64,000 bases of DNA from Dyella japonica DSM 16301 (GTDB taxonomy: Bacteria; Pseudomonadota; Gammaproteobacteria; Xanthomonadales; Rhodanobacteraceae): the NCBI RefSeq assembly GCF_001010355.1, contig NZ_JPLA01000030.1, positions 62,001-126,000 of the forward strand, read 5' to 3'. Positions 47,671 to 56,845 of the stretch are shown in pieces. A program made the position numbers and the translations under genes. The notes below the pieces were generated by a model that worked only from the letters and a program-made list of their open reading frames with translations, was not told the origin of the DNA and did no database searches. The first letter of the stretch is position 1. Every line of letters starts with the position of its first letter.

Positions 47671-47902
47671 AAAGGGGGTGGCGCATGATACACGGCCTAC
47701 CCCGGGATTGCAGCCTCAGCTTGGCGCCGGGACATGACGATTTCATGCCGATTCAGCCATTTGGACGGCTTTGCGGCTTATTCCGGGGGCATTCCCGGGC
47801 GTGCCTGGGCCGCCCCAAGAGCGTGGGGCAAGCCCTCAGAATACTCCAAGGATGTCGCAGGGGGCCCTGGCTGGGTGCAGGCAGGGGCGCTGATGGTTGC
47901 GC

Positions 47903-49723
47903 TCAACGGCGGCGGCTGAAGCCGTCGTCGCTCCAGTCTTCGCTGCCCACGCCGTGATGCACGAAGAACAGCCCATCGGGGTCGTACCGGCGTTTAGCGG
48001 CGGCCAGGCGTGGGTAGTTGGTACCCCAGAACGAGCGCTGCCAGTCGCGCTCGAAGTAGTTGCTCTCCGAGACGTAGGAGCCGGCGCCCGGCGCGACCTT
48101 GAGCAGGGCGTCCATCGACTGATCGATGCGGGCCGCCTCGCGCCGCGCCTTGTCCAGGTCGGGCGCGGCCCCCGGCATGCCGGGGAAGGCCGGCTCGCTT
48201 TCGCTGCCGGTGATGGCGAGCGCGAAGGCGTCCATCGCGCCGGGGTTCATGGCGGTGTCGCGTGAACGGGCGATGGCATCGGCGGAGCCGCCGGCCAGGC
48301 CCTTGTTGAAGTGCAGCGAATAGCCCCAGTGGCGCGTTGCCTCGAACATGGCGTCGGCGAGCGCATCGATGTGCTGATCATCCAGCAAGGCTTGGGGCAG
48401 CCATCCCGAGCGGTAGCCGTGGATGAACTGGCCGACCTGGCCTTCGTCGCCGGCCCACAGCACGTGATTGCGCGGTGCGTCTGGGCGGCTGTCGGACACG
48501 ATCAGTTGCGGCGCGTGCTGGCGGAAGAATTCCGCATCCCAGAAATGCCGCGCGGGCAGGGCGATGATGCGGACGTCTTCCTTGAAGCGATAGGCCGGGC
48601 GCGCCTTGATCCAGGCGAAGAAGGGCGCCCAGACCTGCTCCGCCTCCTGCTGGCTGAGCCCCTGGAAGATCATCGACAGATGCAGCGTGTTGCCGCCATG
48701 GAACTTCAGCTGCTCGCCCCAGTGCGGATTGAACAAGGCGTCGCGATAGAAGCGCATGGTCTGTCCGATCAGCTCGCGGAACGCCTGATCGGAGTCGGCC
48801 TGGATGGCGCCGAACACCGCGCCAAAGGTGTCGGGCAAATCGTGCGTGAGAAGGGTTAGCCTGGTCAGCACGCCGATGCTGCCGCCACCGCCGCCCTTGA
48901 TGGCCCAGAACAGTTCCGGCTCGCGGCAGGCATTGACCACGTGCACCTTGCCGTCGGCCGTAACCACCTCGGCCTCCAGCAGGTTGCTGCTGGCCGTGCC
49001 AAACCGTTTGGAGAGGCCGCCGAAGCCGCCGCTCTGCACCAGGCCGGCCACGCCCACCGTCAGGCAGCCGCCGCCCTGCACATAGCGCCCGCCTTCCGTG
49101 GTGACCGCGGTGTATGCGTCCACCCACATGGCGCCCGCTTCCACCGTCACCGCGGGACGTGGCGCCTGCGAACTGGCGCAGCCCTGCGGCACGAAGGCGT
49201 CATGCAGCGCGATGTGGTTCATATGTCGCGTCCAGATCAGCAACGAGTCCGGCGCGTCCGAGGTGCCCTGGTAGCTGTGGCCGCCGCCCTTCACCACCAG
49301 ACGCAGGTGATGTTCGCGGGCGAAGTTCACCGCCGCGACGACGTCGCTGGTCTGTTCGGCGACGACCGCATAGGCGCTGGGACGTGAGGTCCAGGCGTCG
49401 ACCCAGCCGCTGGTCTGGGTGAGCGCGGGCGTGTCGCCGAGGTAGTAAGGGTTTTTGACCTGCTTTAGCGCTTCCTGGCAGGCGGCGTCGCTGGCTTCGC
49501 AGTGCTCGAACGGTGATTGCAGCCGTTGCAGGCGACCGCCCACGGCATGTTTGAGCTGCTCCCACTGCGCTTCGCTGGGCCAGCCCGGATCGCCAGGACG
49601 AACGCGCGCATACAGATGGGTGACGCCCTTGAGCGCCTCACGCGCGGTGGCGATCGAGGGCGACAGCGCCCATGGCAGCAAGGGCAGGGCGAGGGCAGCC
49701 TTCAGCAGATCGCGACGATGCAT
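47903..49723 (-). CDS. Tat-exported FAD-linked oxidase with berberine-bridge (BBE) domain
   Basis: This 606-aa flavoprotein starts MHRRDLLKAALALPLLPWAL, a twin-arginine signal, so it should be folded with FAD before export. The FAD-binding domain has VVKGGGHSYQGTSD (His149) and YVQGGGCLTVGVAG (Cys220), the pair that binds FAD bicovalently in BBE enzymes. The C-terminal BBE motif is NYPRLAAAKRRYDPDGLFFVHHGVGS. It probably oxidises a sugar or alcohol with oxygen as acceptor; substrate unknown. Start 49723 is the signal-peptide ATG; the frame stays open far upstream, but antisense to the next gene. Confidence 0.9.
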   Translation of the reverse strand: MHRRDLLKAALALPLLPWALSPSIATAREALKGVTHLYARVRPGDPGWPSEAQWEQLKHAVGGRLQRLQSPFEHCEASDAACQEALKQVKNPYYLGDTPALTQTSGWVDAWTSRPSAYAVVAEQTSDVVAAVNFAREHHLRLVVKGGGHSYQGTSDAPDSLLIWTRHMNHIALHDAFVPQGCASSQAPRPAVTVEAGAMWVDAYTAVTTEGGRYVQGGGCLTVGVAGLVQSGGFGGLSKRFGTASSNLLEAEVVTADGKVHVVNACREPELFWAIKGGGGGSIGVLTRLTLLTHDLPDTFGAVFGAIQADSDQAFRELIGQTMRFYRDALFNPHWGEQLKFHGGNTLHLSMIFQGLSQQEAEQVWAPFFAWIKARPAYRFKEDVRIIALPARHFWDAEFFRQHAPQLIVSDSRPDAPRNHVLWAGDEGQVGQFIHGYRSGWLPQALLDDQHIDALADAMFEATRHWGYSLHFNKGLAGGSADAIARSRDTAMNPGAMDAFALAITGSESEPAFPGMPGAAPDLDKARREAARIDQSMDALLKVAPGAGSYVSESNYFERDWQRSFWGTNYPRLAAAKRRYDPDGLFFVHHGVGSEDWSDDGFSRRR

Positions 49724-49933
49724 GGCGGACTCCGGCGGGATGGATGTCGTCACTTTGCCCCAGCGAGCATGCCGGACAAGCGTGGAGTGACCAATAGCGG
49801 CGCTGTTGGGACAAGCGGCGGGCTGGCCGTGACCGGATCGTCCCCTCGACCGCCGACTTGGGGCAGCCAAGGTGGACATAGCTGTCGAGACATCCATAAT
49901 CGAACGCTCCCCACCCGATGTAGGAGCGAGCGA

Positions 49934-50629
49934 ATGAAGCGACTGAGCTGGCTGGCGTTCGGCCTGATCTCCCTGTTGGCTGCGGCCAGCACGCACGCGG
50001 ACAGCGCGCCGCCCTCGCACTGGCAGCCGGATATCGCCGCCTTTGTCGCCGCTGACCACGAGCATCCGCCGGCCCAGCATGGCGTACTGTTCATCGGCAG
50101 CTCCTCGATCCAGTTCTGGAAGTCGCTGGCCCAGGATTTCCCTGGCGTTCCGGTGATCAACCGCGGCTTCGGCGGTTCGGCGCTGCCCGATTCGACTTAT
50201 TACGCCGACCGCATCGTGTGGCCTTACCAGCCCAGGCTGATCGTGATGTACGCGGGCGACAACGACATCAACGATGGCGCGACGCCCGAACAGGTGCTCG
50301 CCTCGTTCCAGCAGTTCGTCGCACGTGCGCGTGAGGGCGTGCCCGGCGTGCCGATCGTCTATATCTCGATCAAGCCCAGCCTCGCGCGTCTTTCGCTGTG
50401 GCCGCGCATGAAGACGGCCAATGACGAGATCCGTGATTGGGCGGCCACGCAGAAAAACGTGCGCTTCGTGGATATCGCGCCCGAGATGCTCGACGCGCAA
50501 GGCAAGCCACGCCCCGAACTGTTCCGCCCCGATGGCCTGCACATGCTGCCGGCCGGTTACGCGTTGTGGATTGCGACACTGAAGCCCGTGCTGGCCGCGT
50601 ATGGCTTCGTGGTGAAACCGCACGCTTGA
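49934..50629 (+). CDS. Secreted SGNH/GDSL hydrolase
   Basis: The 231-aa product has a signal peptide (LSWLAFGLISLLAAASTHA). The SGNH blocks are visible: VLFIGSSSIQFW (block I Ser), GFGGSALPDS (Gly), MYAGDNDIND (Asn) and RPDGLHMLPAGY (Asp/His). It is of the esterase/acetylhydrolase type acting on acylated carbohydrates or lipids in the periplasm. It stands alone, diverging from the Tat flavoprotein gene. Confidence 0.9.
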   Translation: MKRLSWLAFGLISLLAAASTHADSAPPSHWQPDIAAFVAADHEHPPAQHGVLFIGSSSIQFWKSLAQDFPGVPVINRGFGGSALPDSTYYADRIVWPYQPRLIVMYAGDNDINDGATPEQVLASFQQFVARAREGVPGVPIVYISIKPSLARLSLWPRMKTANDEIRDWAATQKNVRFVDIAPEMLDAQGKPRPELFRPDGLHMLPAGYALWIATLKPVLAAYGFVVKPHA

Positions 50630-50721
50630 TGCCCTGGCGGCGCACACCTTCCTGCGTCCACGTCGCATGAACCTGCTCGGGTGTTGGGCTAGCCTGCGCC
50701 AGCAACCAACAGGGGGAAGTC

Positions 50722-51447
50722 ATGAGCGGACGGTGGTGGTTTGTGGCAGCGGGATTGCTGTGCGGCACGGTGTGCGCGCAGTCGGTGCAGGCGCCGGCAT
50801 TGAAGGCGGGCGACAGCTGGGTCTACGTCGATACGGTGGAGTCGGGACCGCAAGGATGGTCGCGCAAGAATGAAATCGTCACCGTCGAGCGGATCGAAGG
50901 CGACAGCGTGCTGATCGCCAACAAGCAGGACGGCTCGAGTCAGCCGGCGGTCGAGCATCTGGTCGGCCTGGACTGGAGCCGTTCGCGCGATGTGAATGGC
51001 AAGCAGCTGGTGGTGAATCGGCCGTTGGCGTTTCCGCTCGCGCAGGGCAAGAAGTGGCGCGTGGATTACACCGAAGCCAATCCCAACCGGCAGCACACCA
51101 GCGAAACCTTCGGCAGCGAGTACACCGTGGTGGGCTGGGAAGACGTGCAGGTACCGGCCGGCGCATTCAAGGCGCTGAAGATCGAGGCGCAGGGACAGTG
51201 GAGCGCGGTGGTGGCGCCGTCGATCAACAGCGATTCGCGCGGGCATGTGGATGCAGACGGGGCAGTGAGTCTGTCGCAGAGCCAGATCACCCGTCCGCAC
51301 ACGGCCAGCGGCCGCATGTACAAGGCATTCTGGTACGTGCCCGAGCAGAAGCGCTTCGTCAAATCCGTCGAGGAGTATTACGACAGCAAGGGCGTGCGTT
51401 CGTCGCGTTATACCGAGGAACTGCAGTCGTCCAAGCTCGCCGGCTGA
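50722..51447 (+). CDS. Secreted protein of unknown function
   Basis: The 241-aa product has a signal peptide (WWFVAAGLLCGTVCAQS) and a beta-rich body: LKAGDSWVYVDTVESG near the start and AFWYVPEQKRFVKSVEEYYD near the end. The pattern recalls secreted DUF3108-like proteins, but I cannot assign a family. GGGGAAG precedes the ATG. Function unknown. Confidence 0.7.
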   Translation: MSGRWWFVAAGLLCGTVCAQSVQAPALKAGDSWVYVDTVESGPQGWSRKNEIVTVERIEGDSVLIANKQDGSSQPAVEHLVGLDWSRSRDVNGKQLVVNRPLAFPLAQGKKWRVDYTEANPNRQHTSETFGSEYTVVGWEDVQVPAGAFKALKIEAQGQWSAVVAPSINSDSRGHVDADGAVSLSQSQITRPHTASGRMYKAFWYVPEQKRFVKSVEEYYDSKGVRSSRYTEELQSSKLAG

Positions 51448-51457
51448 TGCGTTCCTC

Positions 51458-52288
51458 TCAGTAGACCAAGGCCCGCGCCTGCACGAAGGCGAAGAAGAAC
51501 ACCGCGTTCGGATCGTTGCGCACGGCCTGCAGCTCGCCGCGCATGCCTTCGACCGTGGCGGGATCGACCTTGTCGGCAGCCACCAGCTGGTCGGCTGCCG
51601 ACAACAGCACCTCCTGCCAGAATTCGATCATCTGCTTGCGCTTGCCGGGCTGGCGGTTGTCGAGGTGGAAGCTCTTCACCTCGGTCTGCACATCGCGATA
51701 GCCGCCCGCCAGCAGCAGGTTGCCGAGTTTCGCGCCGATGAAAGGGTCGCCGCCGCTGTCGTACTGGTAGTCGTTGAAAGCCATCCAGTAGCGCAGCAGA
51801 TGCGGCGAATACGGATCGAGGAAGAACGAAGAATTGAGCACCTCGGTCACGTAGACCACCGCGCCCGGACTCAACACGCGGCGTACTTCGCTGAGCACGC
51901 GCGCGGGACTGGGCATATGTTCCAGCACCCAGCACAGATAGGCGGCGTCGAAGCTGCGATCCGGGAACGGCAGGTCGGTGGCATCGGCCTGCTGCAGCGT
52001 GTAGCGCGAGGTGCACCATGCCGTCTGAGCAAGATTGCGCTCGGCCGCGGCCAGCTGCGCTTCGGAGCGATCCACGCCGGTCAGTTCCAGGTGCGGAAAG
52101 CGCCGCAACAGAATCTCGGTCTGCGCGCCCACGCCGCAGCCGACTTCCAGCAGCTGCTTGGCCTCGCTGAAGTCGATGCGGTTGAACAGGATGTTTTCGA
52201 ACATGCGCGCCTGGCGCGTCAGCCGCGACTGTTCCTCGGACGAAAAGCCGTGGATATAGGGAAACTCGCCGGTGACGATGCTGTTCAC
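51458..52288 (-). CDS. Class I SAM-dependent methyltransferase
   Basis: The 276-aa product has a methyltransferase type 11/25 fold: motif I QLLEVGCGVGAQTE (about residues 45-58), the acidic GVDRSEAQL, the loop QADATDLPFPDRSFDAAY and CWVLEHMPSP. It starts with GTG 52288. The substrate is not evident; family members act on small molecules or lipids. It lies near an unrelated hydrolase gene, and co-transcription is uncertain. Confidence 0.85.
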   Translation of the reverse strand: MNSIVTGEFPYIHGFSSEEQSRLTRQARMFENILFNRIDFSEAKQLLEVGCGVGAQTEILLRRFPHLELTGVDRSEAQLAAAERNLAQTAWCTSRYTLQQADATDLPFPDRSFDAAYLCWVLEHMPSPARVLSEVRRVLSPGAVVYVTEVLNSSFFLDPYSPHLLRYWMAFNDYQYDSGGDPFIGAKLGNLLLAGGYRDVQTEVKSFHLDNRQPGKRKQMIEFWQEVLLSAADQLVAADKVDPATVEGMRGELQAVRNDPNAVFFFAFVQARALVY

Positions 52289-52364
52289 GAGCCTGTCCCT
52301 TGGTTGGGGAGTGCAGGCTTTCAAGGTACGCCGGCGCCTGTCGAGGGAAAGTGTCGCGAGCGCG

Positions 52365-53288
52365 TCAGCGCGGCGTTGTGGTCGGCTTCGCGTGGGGATG
52401 CGACTGGATAAACGCAAGCACGTCGCTGAGGGTCGGCGCACCACCGCGCAGCGGCCGCGACAGCGCAAATAGCAAGGCCTCGTGGCCCACGCCGGGATAG
52501 GTTCGCAGGGTGCTGTCGCCGTGCACGGCCTGGGTGGCGCGGTACAGCGAGATGGCGTTGGACGGTTCCACTTCGCCGTCGTCGGTGCCTTGCAACAGCA
52601 ACATGGGCGGCTCCGCGCCGCGCACGTAGGACACGGGTTGTCCCCGGCGCTGCTGTTCCACCGTGCGGCCGAAGACACCGAGCATGATGGCGTCATCCTG
52701 CGGCACCGGTACGAAAGCGTAGCAACCGGCCAGACCAATGAATCCGGCAAGATCGGTCGGCTTCATGCCGTGCGCAGCCAGCCATTGCGGATCGGTGGAC
52801 AGCAGCGCGGCGATCTGCCCACCGGCGGAGTGCCCCATCACGAAGATGTCGTCCGGCGAGCCGCCGATCTCCGCTGCATGCGCGTGGGCCCAGGCGACAG
52901 CGTCGGCGGCATCGTGCATGAAGCCATCGAGCGTCACCTGCGGGTATTTGCGGTAGTCGGGTATCACGGTGATCACGCCATGCGCCGCCAGCGCCGTGCC
53001 CACGAAGCGGTACCACGCGCGCTCGCCGCGCACCCAGGTGCCGCCATAGAAGAACACCACGATGGGTGCGTGACTGGCTTGCGCCGGTGCATAGACGTCC
53101 AAGGCCAGGCGGTGCTCGCTGTCGAAGACGACATCGGTACGTGGCGTGATGGCGCGATGCTGATCGGTGGCATTGAGACCCGCGAACAAGGTCGCCTCGC
53201 AGCCGCTCAGGAGCAGCATGACCACCAGCAGGAGGCATGGGCGCAACAGTCGGATGGACGATGACCTGTACGACAGCGGCAGTGTCAT
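52365..53288 (-). CDS. Alpha/beta hydrolase lipoprotein (esterase family)
   Basis: The 307-aa product has a lipobox (LLLVVMLLLSGC), so it is probably anchored as a lipoprotein. It then shows the oxyanion motif VVFFYGGTWVRG, the nucleophile GHSAGGQIA, the Asp in LLLQGTDDGEVEP and the His in GVGHEALLF. This resembles BD-FAE/HSL-like carboxylesterases. Substrate unknown. ATG 53288 is chosen to give a normal signal peptide. Confidence 0.87.
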   Translation of the reverse strand: MTLPLSYRSSSIRLLRPCLLLVVMLLLSGCEATLFAGLNATDQHRAITPRTDVVFDSEHRLALDVYAPAQASHAPIVVFFYGGTWVRGERAWYRFVGTALAAHGVITVIPDYRKYPQVTLDGFMHDAADAVAWAHAHAAEIGGSPDDIFVMGHSAGGQIAALLSTDPQWLAAHGMKPTDLAGFIGLAGCYAFVPVPQDDAIMLGVFGRTVEQQRRGQPVSYVRGAEPPMLLLQGTDDGEVEPSNAISLYRATQAVHGDSTLRTYPGVGHEALLFALSRPLRGGAPTLSDVLAFIQSHPHAKPTTTPR

Positions 53289-53354
53289 GGAAGGCGATGA
53301 TGGTGAGACCTGCCCATCATGCCCTGAAGCCTCGCGCAAAGGCTTGCGGCGGAC

Positions 53355-54341
53355 TCAAGCCGCCAGGCGCGTGCCTTCCTGCAAGCCATCGAAGTAATCG
53401 CGCGTGAGGCGCAATTGGTCGAGCGCGTTTTCGGCCTTGTTCACCACATGGCGAAACGCGGCGTTTTCCGCCCGGTCCTTGGCATACCAGCCCAGGTGCT
53501 TGCGCGCGATGCGCACGCCCTGCAGTTCGCCGTAGAACGCGTAGAGGTGTTCCAGGTGATGCACGAGGATGTCGCGCACCTCGGCGGGCGTCGGCTCCGG
53601 CAGCGTCTCGCCGGTGCTGAGGAAGTGGGAGATTTCGCGGAAGATCCACGGCCGGCCCTGTGCACCGCGCCCCACCATCACCGCATCGGCGCCGGTGACG
53701 TCGAGCACATGCCGGGCCTGCTGCGGCGTCACCACGTCGCCATTGGCGAGCACGGGAATGCGCACACTGGCCTTGACCGCGGCGATGGTCTCGTACTCCG
53801 CTTCGCCTTCGTACTTGTCCGCACGCGTGCGGCCATGCACGGCGAGCGCGGCGATGCCGGCGTCTTCGGCGATCTTCGCAATCGTCAGCGCGTTCTTGTT
53901 CTGGCGATCCCAGCCGGTGCGGATCTTCAGCGTGACCGGCACGTCCACGGCATCGACCACGGCCTTCACGATGCGCGCCACCAGCGGCTCGTCCTGCAGC
54001 AGGGCCGAGCCGGACCAGACGTTGCAGACTTTCTTGGCCGGGCAGCCCATATTGATGTCGATGATCTGGGCCCCGTTGTCGGCGTTGTAGCGCGCGGCCT
54101 CCGCGAGCATTGCCGGGTCATAGCCGGCGATCTGCACGCTCACCGGTTCGGGTTCGCCCTCGTGGTCCATCCGCTGCAGCGACTTGCGCGTGCGCCACAG
54201 GCGGGGATCGGCATTCGTCATCTCCGACACGGCCAGACCCGCGCCCAGCCGTTTGCACAGCAGGCGGAAAGGCTTGTCGGTGACCCCGGCCATGGGCGCA
54301 AGCACCACGGGCGGGTCGATACGGTAGGGGCCGATCTGCAT
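53355..54341 (-). CDS. dusB: tRNA-dihydrouridine synthase B
   Basis: DusB reduces uridine in the D-loop of tRNAs using FMN and NADPH. The 328-aa product has VVLAPMAGVTDKPFR, IIDINMGCPAKKVCN (with the catalytic Cys) and VHGRTRADKY. RIPVLANGDV and GAQGRPWIF form the FMN phosphate site. In many gammaproteobacteria fis follows dusB; here a hydrolase gene lies downstream instead. ATG 54341 is the start (an upstream TTG adds one residue). Confidence 0.94.
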   Translation of the reverse strand: MQIGPYRIDPPVVLAPMAGVTDKPFRLLCKRLGAGLAVSEMTNADPRLWRTRKSLQRMDHEGEPEPVSVQIAGYDPAMLAEAARYNADNGAQIIDINMGCPAKKVCNVWSGSALLQDEPLVARIVKAVVDAVDVPVTLKIRTGWDRQNKNALTIAKIAEDAGIAALAVHGRTRADKYEGEAEYETIAAVKASVRIPVLANGDVVTPQQARHVLDVTGADAVMVGRGAQGRPWIFREISHFLSTGETLPEPTPAEVRDILVHHLEHLYAFYGELQGVRIARKHLGWYAKDRAENAAFRHVVNKAENALDQLRLTRDYFDGLQEGTRLAA

Positions 54342-54381
54342 CAAGCCATTGTACCCGGTCGGAAATTCCCGCGCCCGGTGT

Positions 54382-54461
54382 GTGGGAGCGCACCCTGTGC
54401 GCGACCGTCCCCTGGCCGCTTACCGCTCCGCTGGGCTGTCGCGCACAGGGTGCGCTCCCAC
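54382..54461. repeat. REP-like inverted pair 4
   Basis: GTGGGAGCGCACCCTGTGCG (54382 onward) faces GTCGCGCACAGGGTGCGCTC (54438 onward). The spacer also resembles that of pair 5 (both have CCGTCCCCTGGC and CCGCTCCG), so a longer unit was copied. Confidence 0.92.
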
Positions 54462-54480
54462 AGGGAGAGGAAGGCTTGGC

Positions 54481-55749
54481 TCAGTGCGCCAGCTTCGCCG
54501 CCAATGCTTCCGCCGCCGCCCGATCATGCTTGTGCTTGAACAGCACCATGAACAACAGGGCCACGATGAACGAATAGCTGGCAAAGGTGATCCAGATGCC
54601 GCGCCAGTCCTTGCTCTGGTCCGGATAGGTGAAGAACGCCTCGATCACCAGACCGCTGATGGAACTGCCGAGCACCGCCCCGATGCCGTTCGTCATCAGC
54701 ATGAACAGGCCCTGCGCGCTGGCGCGGATGGAGGGATCGCTCTGGCCTTCCACGAACAACGAGCCGGAGATGTTGAAGAAGTCGAACGCCATGCCGTAGA
54801 CGATGCACGACAGCACGATCATCCACAGGCCGCCGCCGGGGTTGCCATAGGCGAACAGGCCAAAGCGCAGCGTCCACGCCAGCATGCTGATCAGCATCAC
54901 CGTCTTGATGCCGAAACGGCGCAGGAAGAACGGGATGGCCAGGATGAACAGCGTTTCGGAGATCTGCGAGATCGACATGATGATGGCGGGATAGCGCACC
55001 GCCACCAGGTCTTTGTACGGGCCCATCTTGGCGAAGTCGTGCAGGAACGTATCGCCATAGGCATTGGTCAGCTGCAGCGACGCGCCCAGCAGCATGGCGA
55101 AGATGAAGAACACCGCCATGCGCGTATCGCGGAACAGCTTGAACGAGGTCAGCCCGAAGGTATCCAGCCACGACTGGTTGTCACGGCGCTGGAAGCGCGG
55201 CGGACAGGCCGGCAGCGTAAATGCATAGAGACCCAGCAGCAGTGCTGCCGCCGAGGCCACGTAGAACTGGCCCGACGAGGTTTCCAGGCGCAGCAGGCTG
55301 ATGGTCCATAGCGCACCGATGAAACCCACCGTGCCCCACACGCGGATTGGCGGGTAGTCGCGCACGATGTCCTTGCCGTCGCTCTTGAGCGCGTTGTACG
55401 CCACCGCAATCGAGAGCGAGATGGTCGGCATGTAGAACATCATGTTGATCAGCATCACCCAGAACATCAGGCCGGGCGACTGCACCATCGGCACGCAGAA
55501 CAAGACGCAGGCGCCACCGATGTGGAACACGCCGTAGAGCTTCTCCGCGTTGATGTACTTGTCCGCAATCACGCCGGCGATCGAAGGCATGAACAGCGAG
55601 GCGATGCCCATGGTCGAGAAGATCGCGCCGAACTGCGCGCCCGACCACTGCTTGGTCTGGAACCAGTACGCGCCAATGGTGAGCAGCCACGATCCCCACA
55701 CAAAAAACTGGAGGAAGTTCATGGCAATCAGGCGCAGTCGCAGATTCAT
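54481..55749 (-). CDS. MFS transporter, nucleoside:H+ symporter-like (NupG/XapB type)
   Basis: The 422-aa product has 12 predicted helices and starts MNLRLRLIAMNFLQFFVWGSWL, like NupG/XapB nucleoside:H+ symporters. Further typical segments are IGGACVLF, RVWGTVGFI and the C-terminal IWITFASYSFIVALLF. It probably takes up a nucleoside or a related small solute with protons. Substrate is inferred from family only. It is a single gene. Confidence 0.85.
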   Translation of the reverse strand: MNLRLRLIAMNFLQFFVWGSWLLTIGAYWFQTKQWSGAQFGAIFSTMGIASLFMPSIAGVIADKYINAEKLYGVFHIGGACVLFCVPMVQSPGLMFWVMLINMMFYMPTISLSIAVAYNALKSDGKDIVRDYPPIRVWGTVGFIGALWTISLLRLETSSGQFYVASAAALLLGLYAFTLPACPPRFQRRDNQSWLDTFGLTSFKLFRDTRMAVFFIFAMLLGASLQLTNAYGDTFLHDFAKMGPYKDLVAVRYPAIIMSISQISETLFILAIPFFLRRFGIKTVMLISMLAWTLRFGLFAYGNPGGGLWMIVLSCIVYGMAFDFFNISGSLFVEGQSDPSIRASAQGLFMLMTNGIGAVLGSSISGLVIEAFFTYPDQSKDWRGIWITFASYSFIVALLFMVLFKHKHDRAAAEALAAKLAH

Positions 55750-55968
55750 CAGCGTATGTCTGTGTGTGTAGCGGTGACGGGTGAGGGCGGCGCGACCATC
55801 CTCCCAGGGCGGGCGCGAGCCGGACCTGTGTGGACGAGCCGGTGATCCCCCTGAGAGGGCTTGGGACGTCCCAAGGCCGTGTCAAAACGGGCAGACTAGA
55901 GGACCACTGCGGTGGCGACAAGCTGCGCCGCCACGAAGCACCCGGCCCCATTCCCCGAGGAGACGCCC

Positions 55969-56592
55969 GTGAGCCTGTTCCTGACCATTGCCCTGGTGCA
56001 TCTGGTGGCCCTGCTGAGCCCCGGTCCGGACTTTTTCTTTGTGTCGCAGACCGCCGTGAGCCGCACGCGTCGGCAGGCGATGTTCGGCGTGCTGGGCATC
56101 ACCCTGGGCGTGGTCGTGTGGTCCGCGCTGGCCCTGGCAGGCCTGCAATTGCTGCTGCAGCGGCTGGCCTGGCTGGAGCGCCTGATCGCGATTGCCGGCG
56201 GCCTTTATCTGACCTGGATGGGCATCAAGATGCTGCGCGGCGCGATCAAGGCGCCGGTGGCCACGGGCGAGCCGCGCGCCGTGCTGCAGCAGAGTGACTG
56301 GGCCACCTTGCGTGCAGGGCTGCTGACCAACCTCTCCAACCCGAAGGTGGTGATCTATTTCGGCAGTGTGTTTTCCGCATTTCTGGGTGACCGCGTCGAC
56401 ACCGCCACGCGCTGGGGCCTGTGGACCCTGGTCATCGTCGAGACCTTCGTGTGGTTCACCCTTGTGGCGGGCGTGTTCGCGCTGCCGGCGATGCGCCGTG
56501 GTTATCTCAGGCTGTCGCGTTGGATCGATGGGTTTGCCGGCGCGGTGTTCGTGGCGTTTGGTTTGCACCTGATTTTTGCGCGCAAGGCGTAA
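55969..56592 (+). CDS. LysE/RhtB-family exporter
   Basis: The 207-aa product has about six helices and the family opening LVALLSPGPDFFFVSQTAVS with ASRRQ-like following sequence (TRRQAMFGVLGITLG). GLLTNLSNPKVVIYFGSVF is the second signature. Such proteins export amino acids or similar compounds. GTG 55969 is preferred because GAGGAG lies nine bases upstream; an upstream in-frame ATG at 55912 gives a non-membrane leader. Confidence 0.92.
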   Translation: MSLFLTIALVHLVALLSPGPDFFFVSQTAVSRTRRQAMFGVLGITLGVVVWSALALAGLQLLLQRLAWLERLIAIAGGLYLTWMGIKMLRGAIKAPVATGEPRAVLQQSDWATLRAGLLTNLSNPKVVIYFGSVFSAFLGDRVDTATRWGLWTLVIVETFVWFTLVAGVFALPAMRRGYLRLSRWIDGFAGAVFVAFGLHLIFARKA

Positions 56593-56620
56593 CCGAAAAC
56601 CCGTACCTCACTTTCACCTT

Positions 56621-56700
56621 GTGGGAGCGCACCCTGTGCGCGACCGTCCCCTGGCGATCTGCCGCTCCGTAGGGTTGTCGCGCACAGGGTGCGCTCCCAC
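56621..56700. repeat. REP-like inverted pair 5
   Basis: GTGGGAGCGCACCCTGTGCG (56621 onward) faces GTCGCGCACAGGGTGCGCTC (56677 onward). It lies 28 bases past the LysE gene stop. Confidence 0.92.
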
Positions 56701-56738
56701 AGGGGTGAGACTTCGCCCGAACTCGGAGCCTAACCCCT

Positions 56739-56820
56739 GTAGGAGCGCACCTTGTGCGCGACCGCAGCGTCACCCAATTTCGCTCAGTGGAGGGTGGTCG
56801 CGCACAGGGTGCGCTCCTAC
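56739..56820. repeat. REP-like inverted pair 6
   Basis: GTAGGAGCGCACCTTGTGCG (56739 onward; one base differs from the other copies) faces GTCGCGCACAGGGTGCGCTC (56797 onward). It follows pair 5 after 38 bases, making a tandem block between two convergent genes. Confidence 0.92.
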
Positions 56821-56845
56821 AAGGGTAATGCCGCGTCGATGCAAG

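Noticed and set aside
49920-49933. Possible further REP copy (TAGGAGCGAGCG)
   Set aside because: Only the first bases resemble the unit; it more likely serves as the ribosome site of the SGNH gene.
47903-50668. 921-codon minus-strand frame covering the flavoprotein and extending upstream
   Set aside because: The extension beyond 49723 lies antisense to the SGNH hydrolase gene and reads as arginine-rich, unlike any domain; the Tat signal fixes the start at 49723.
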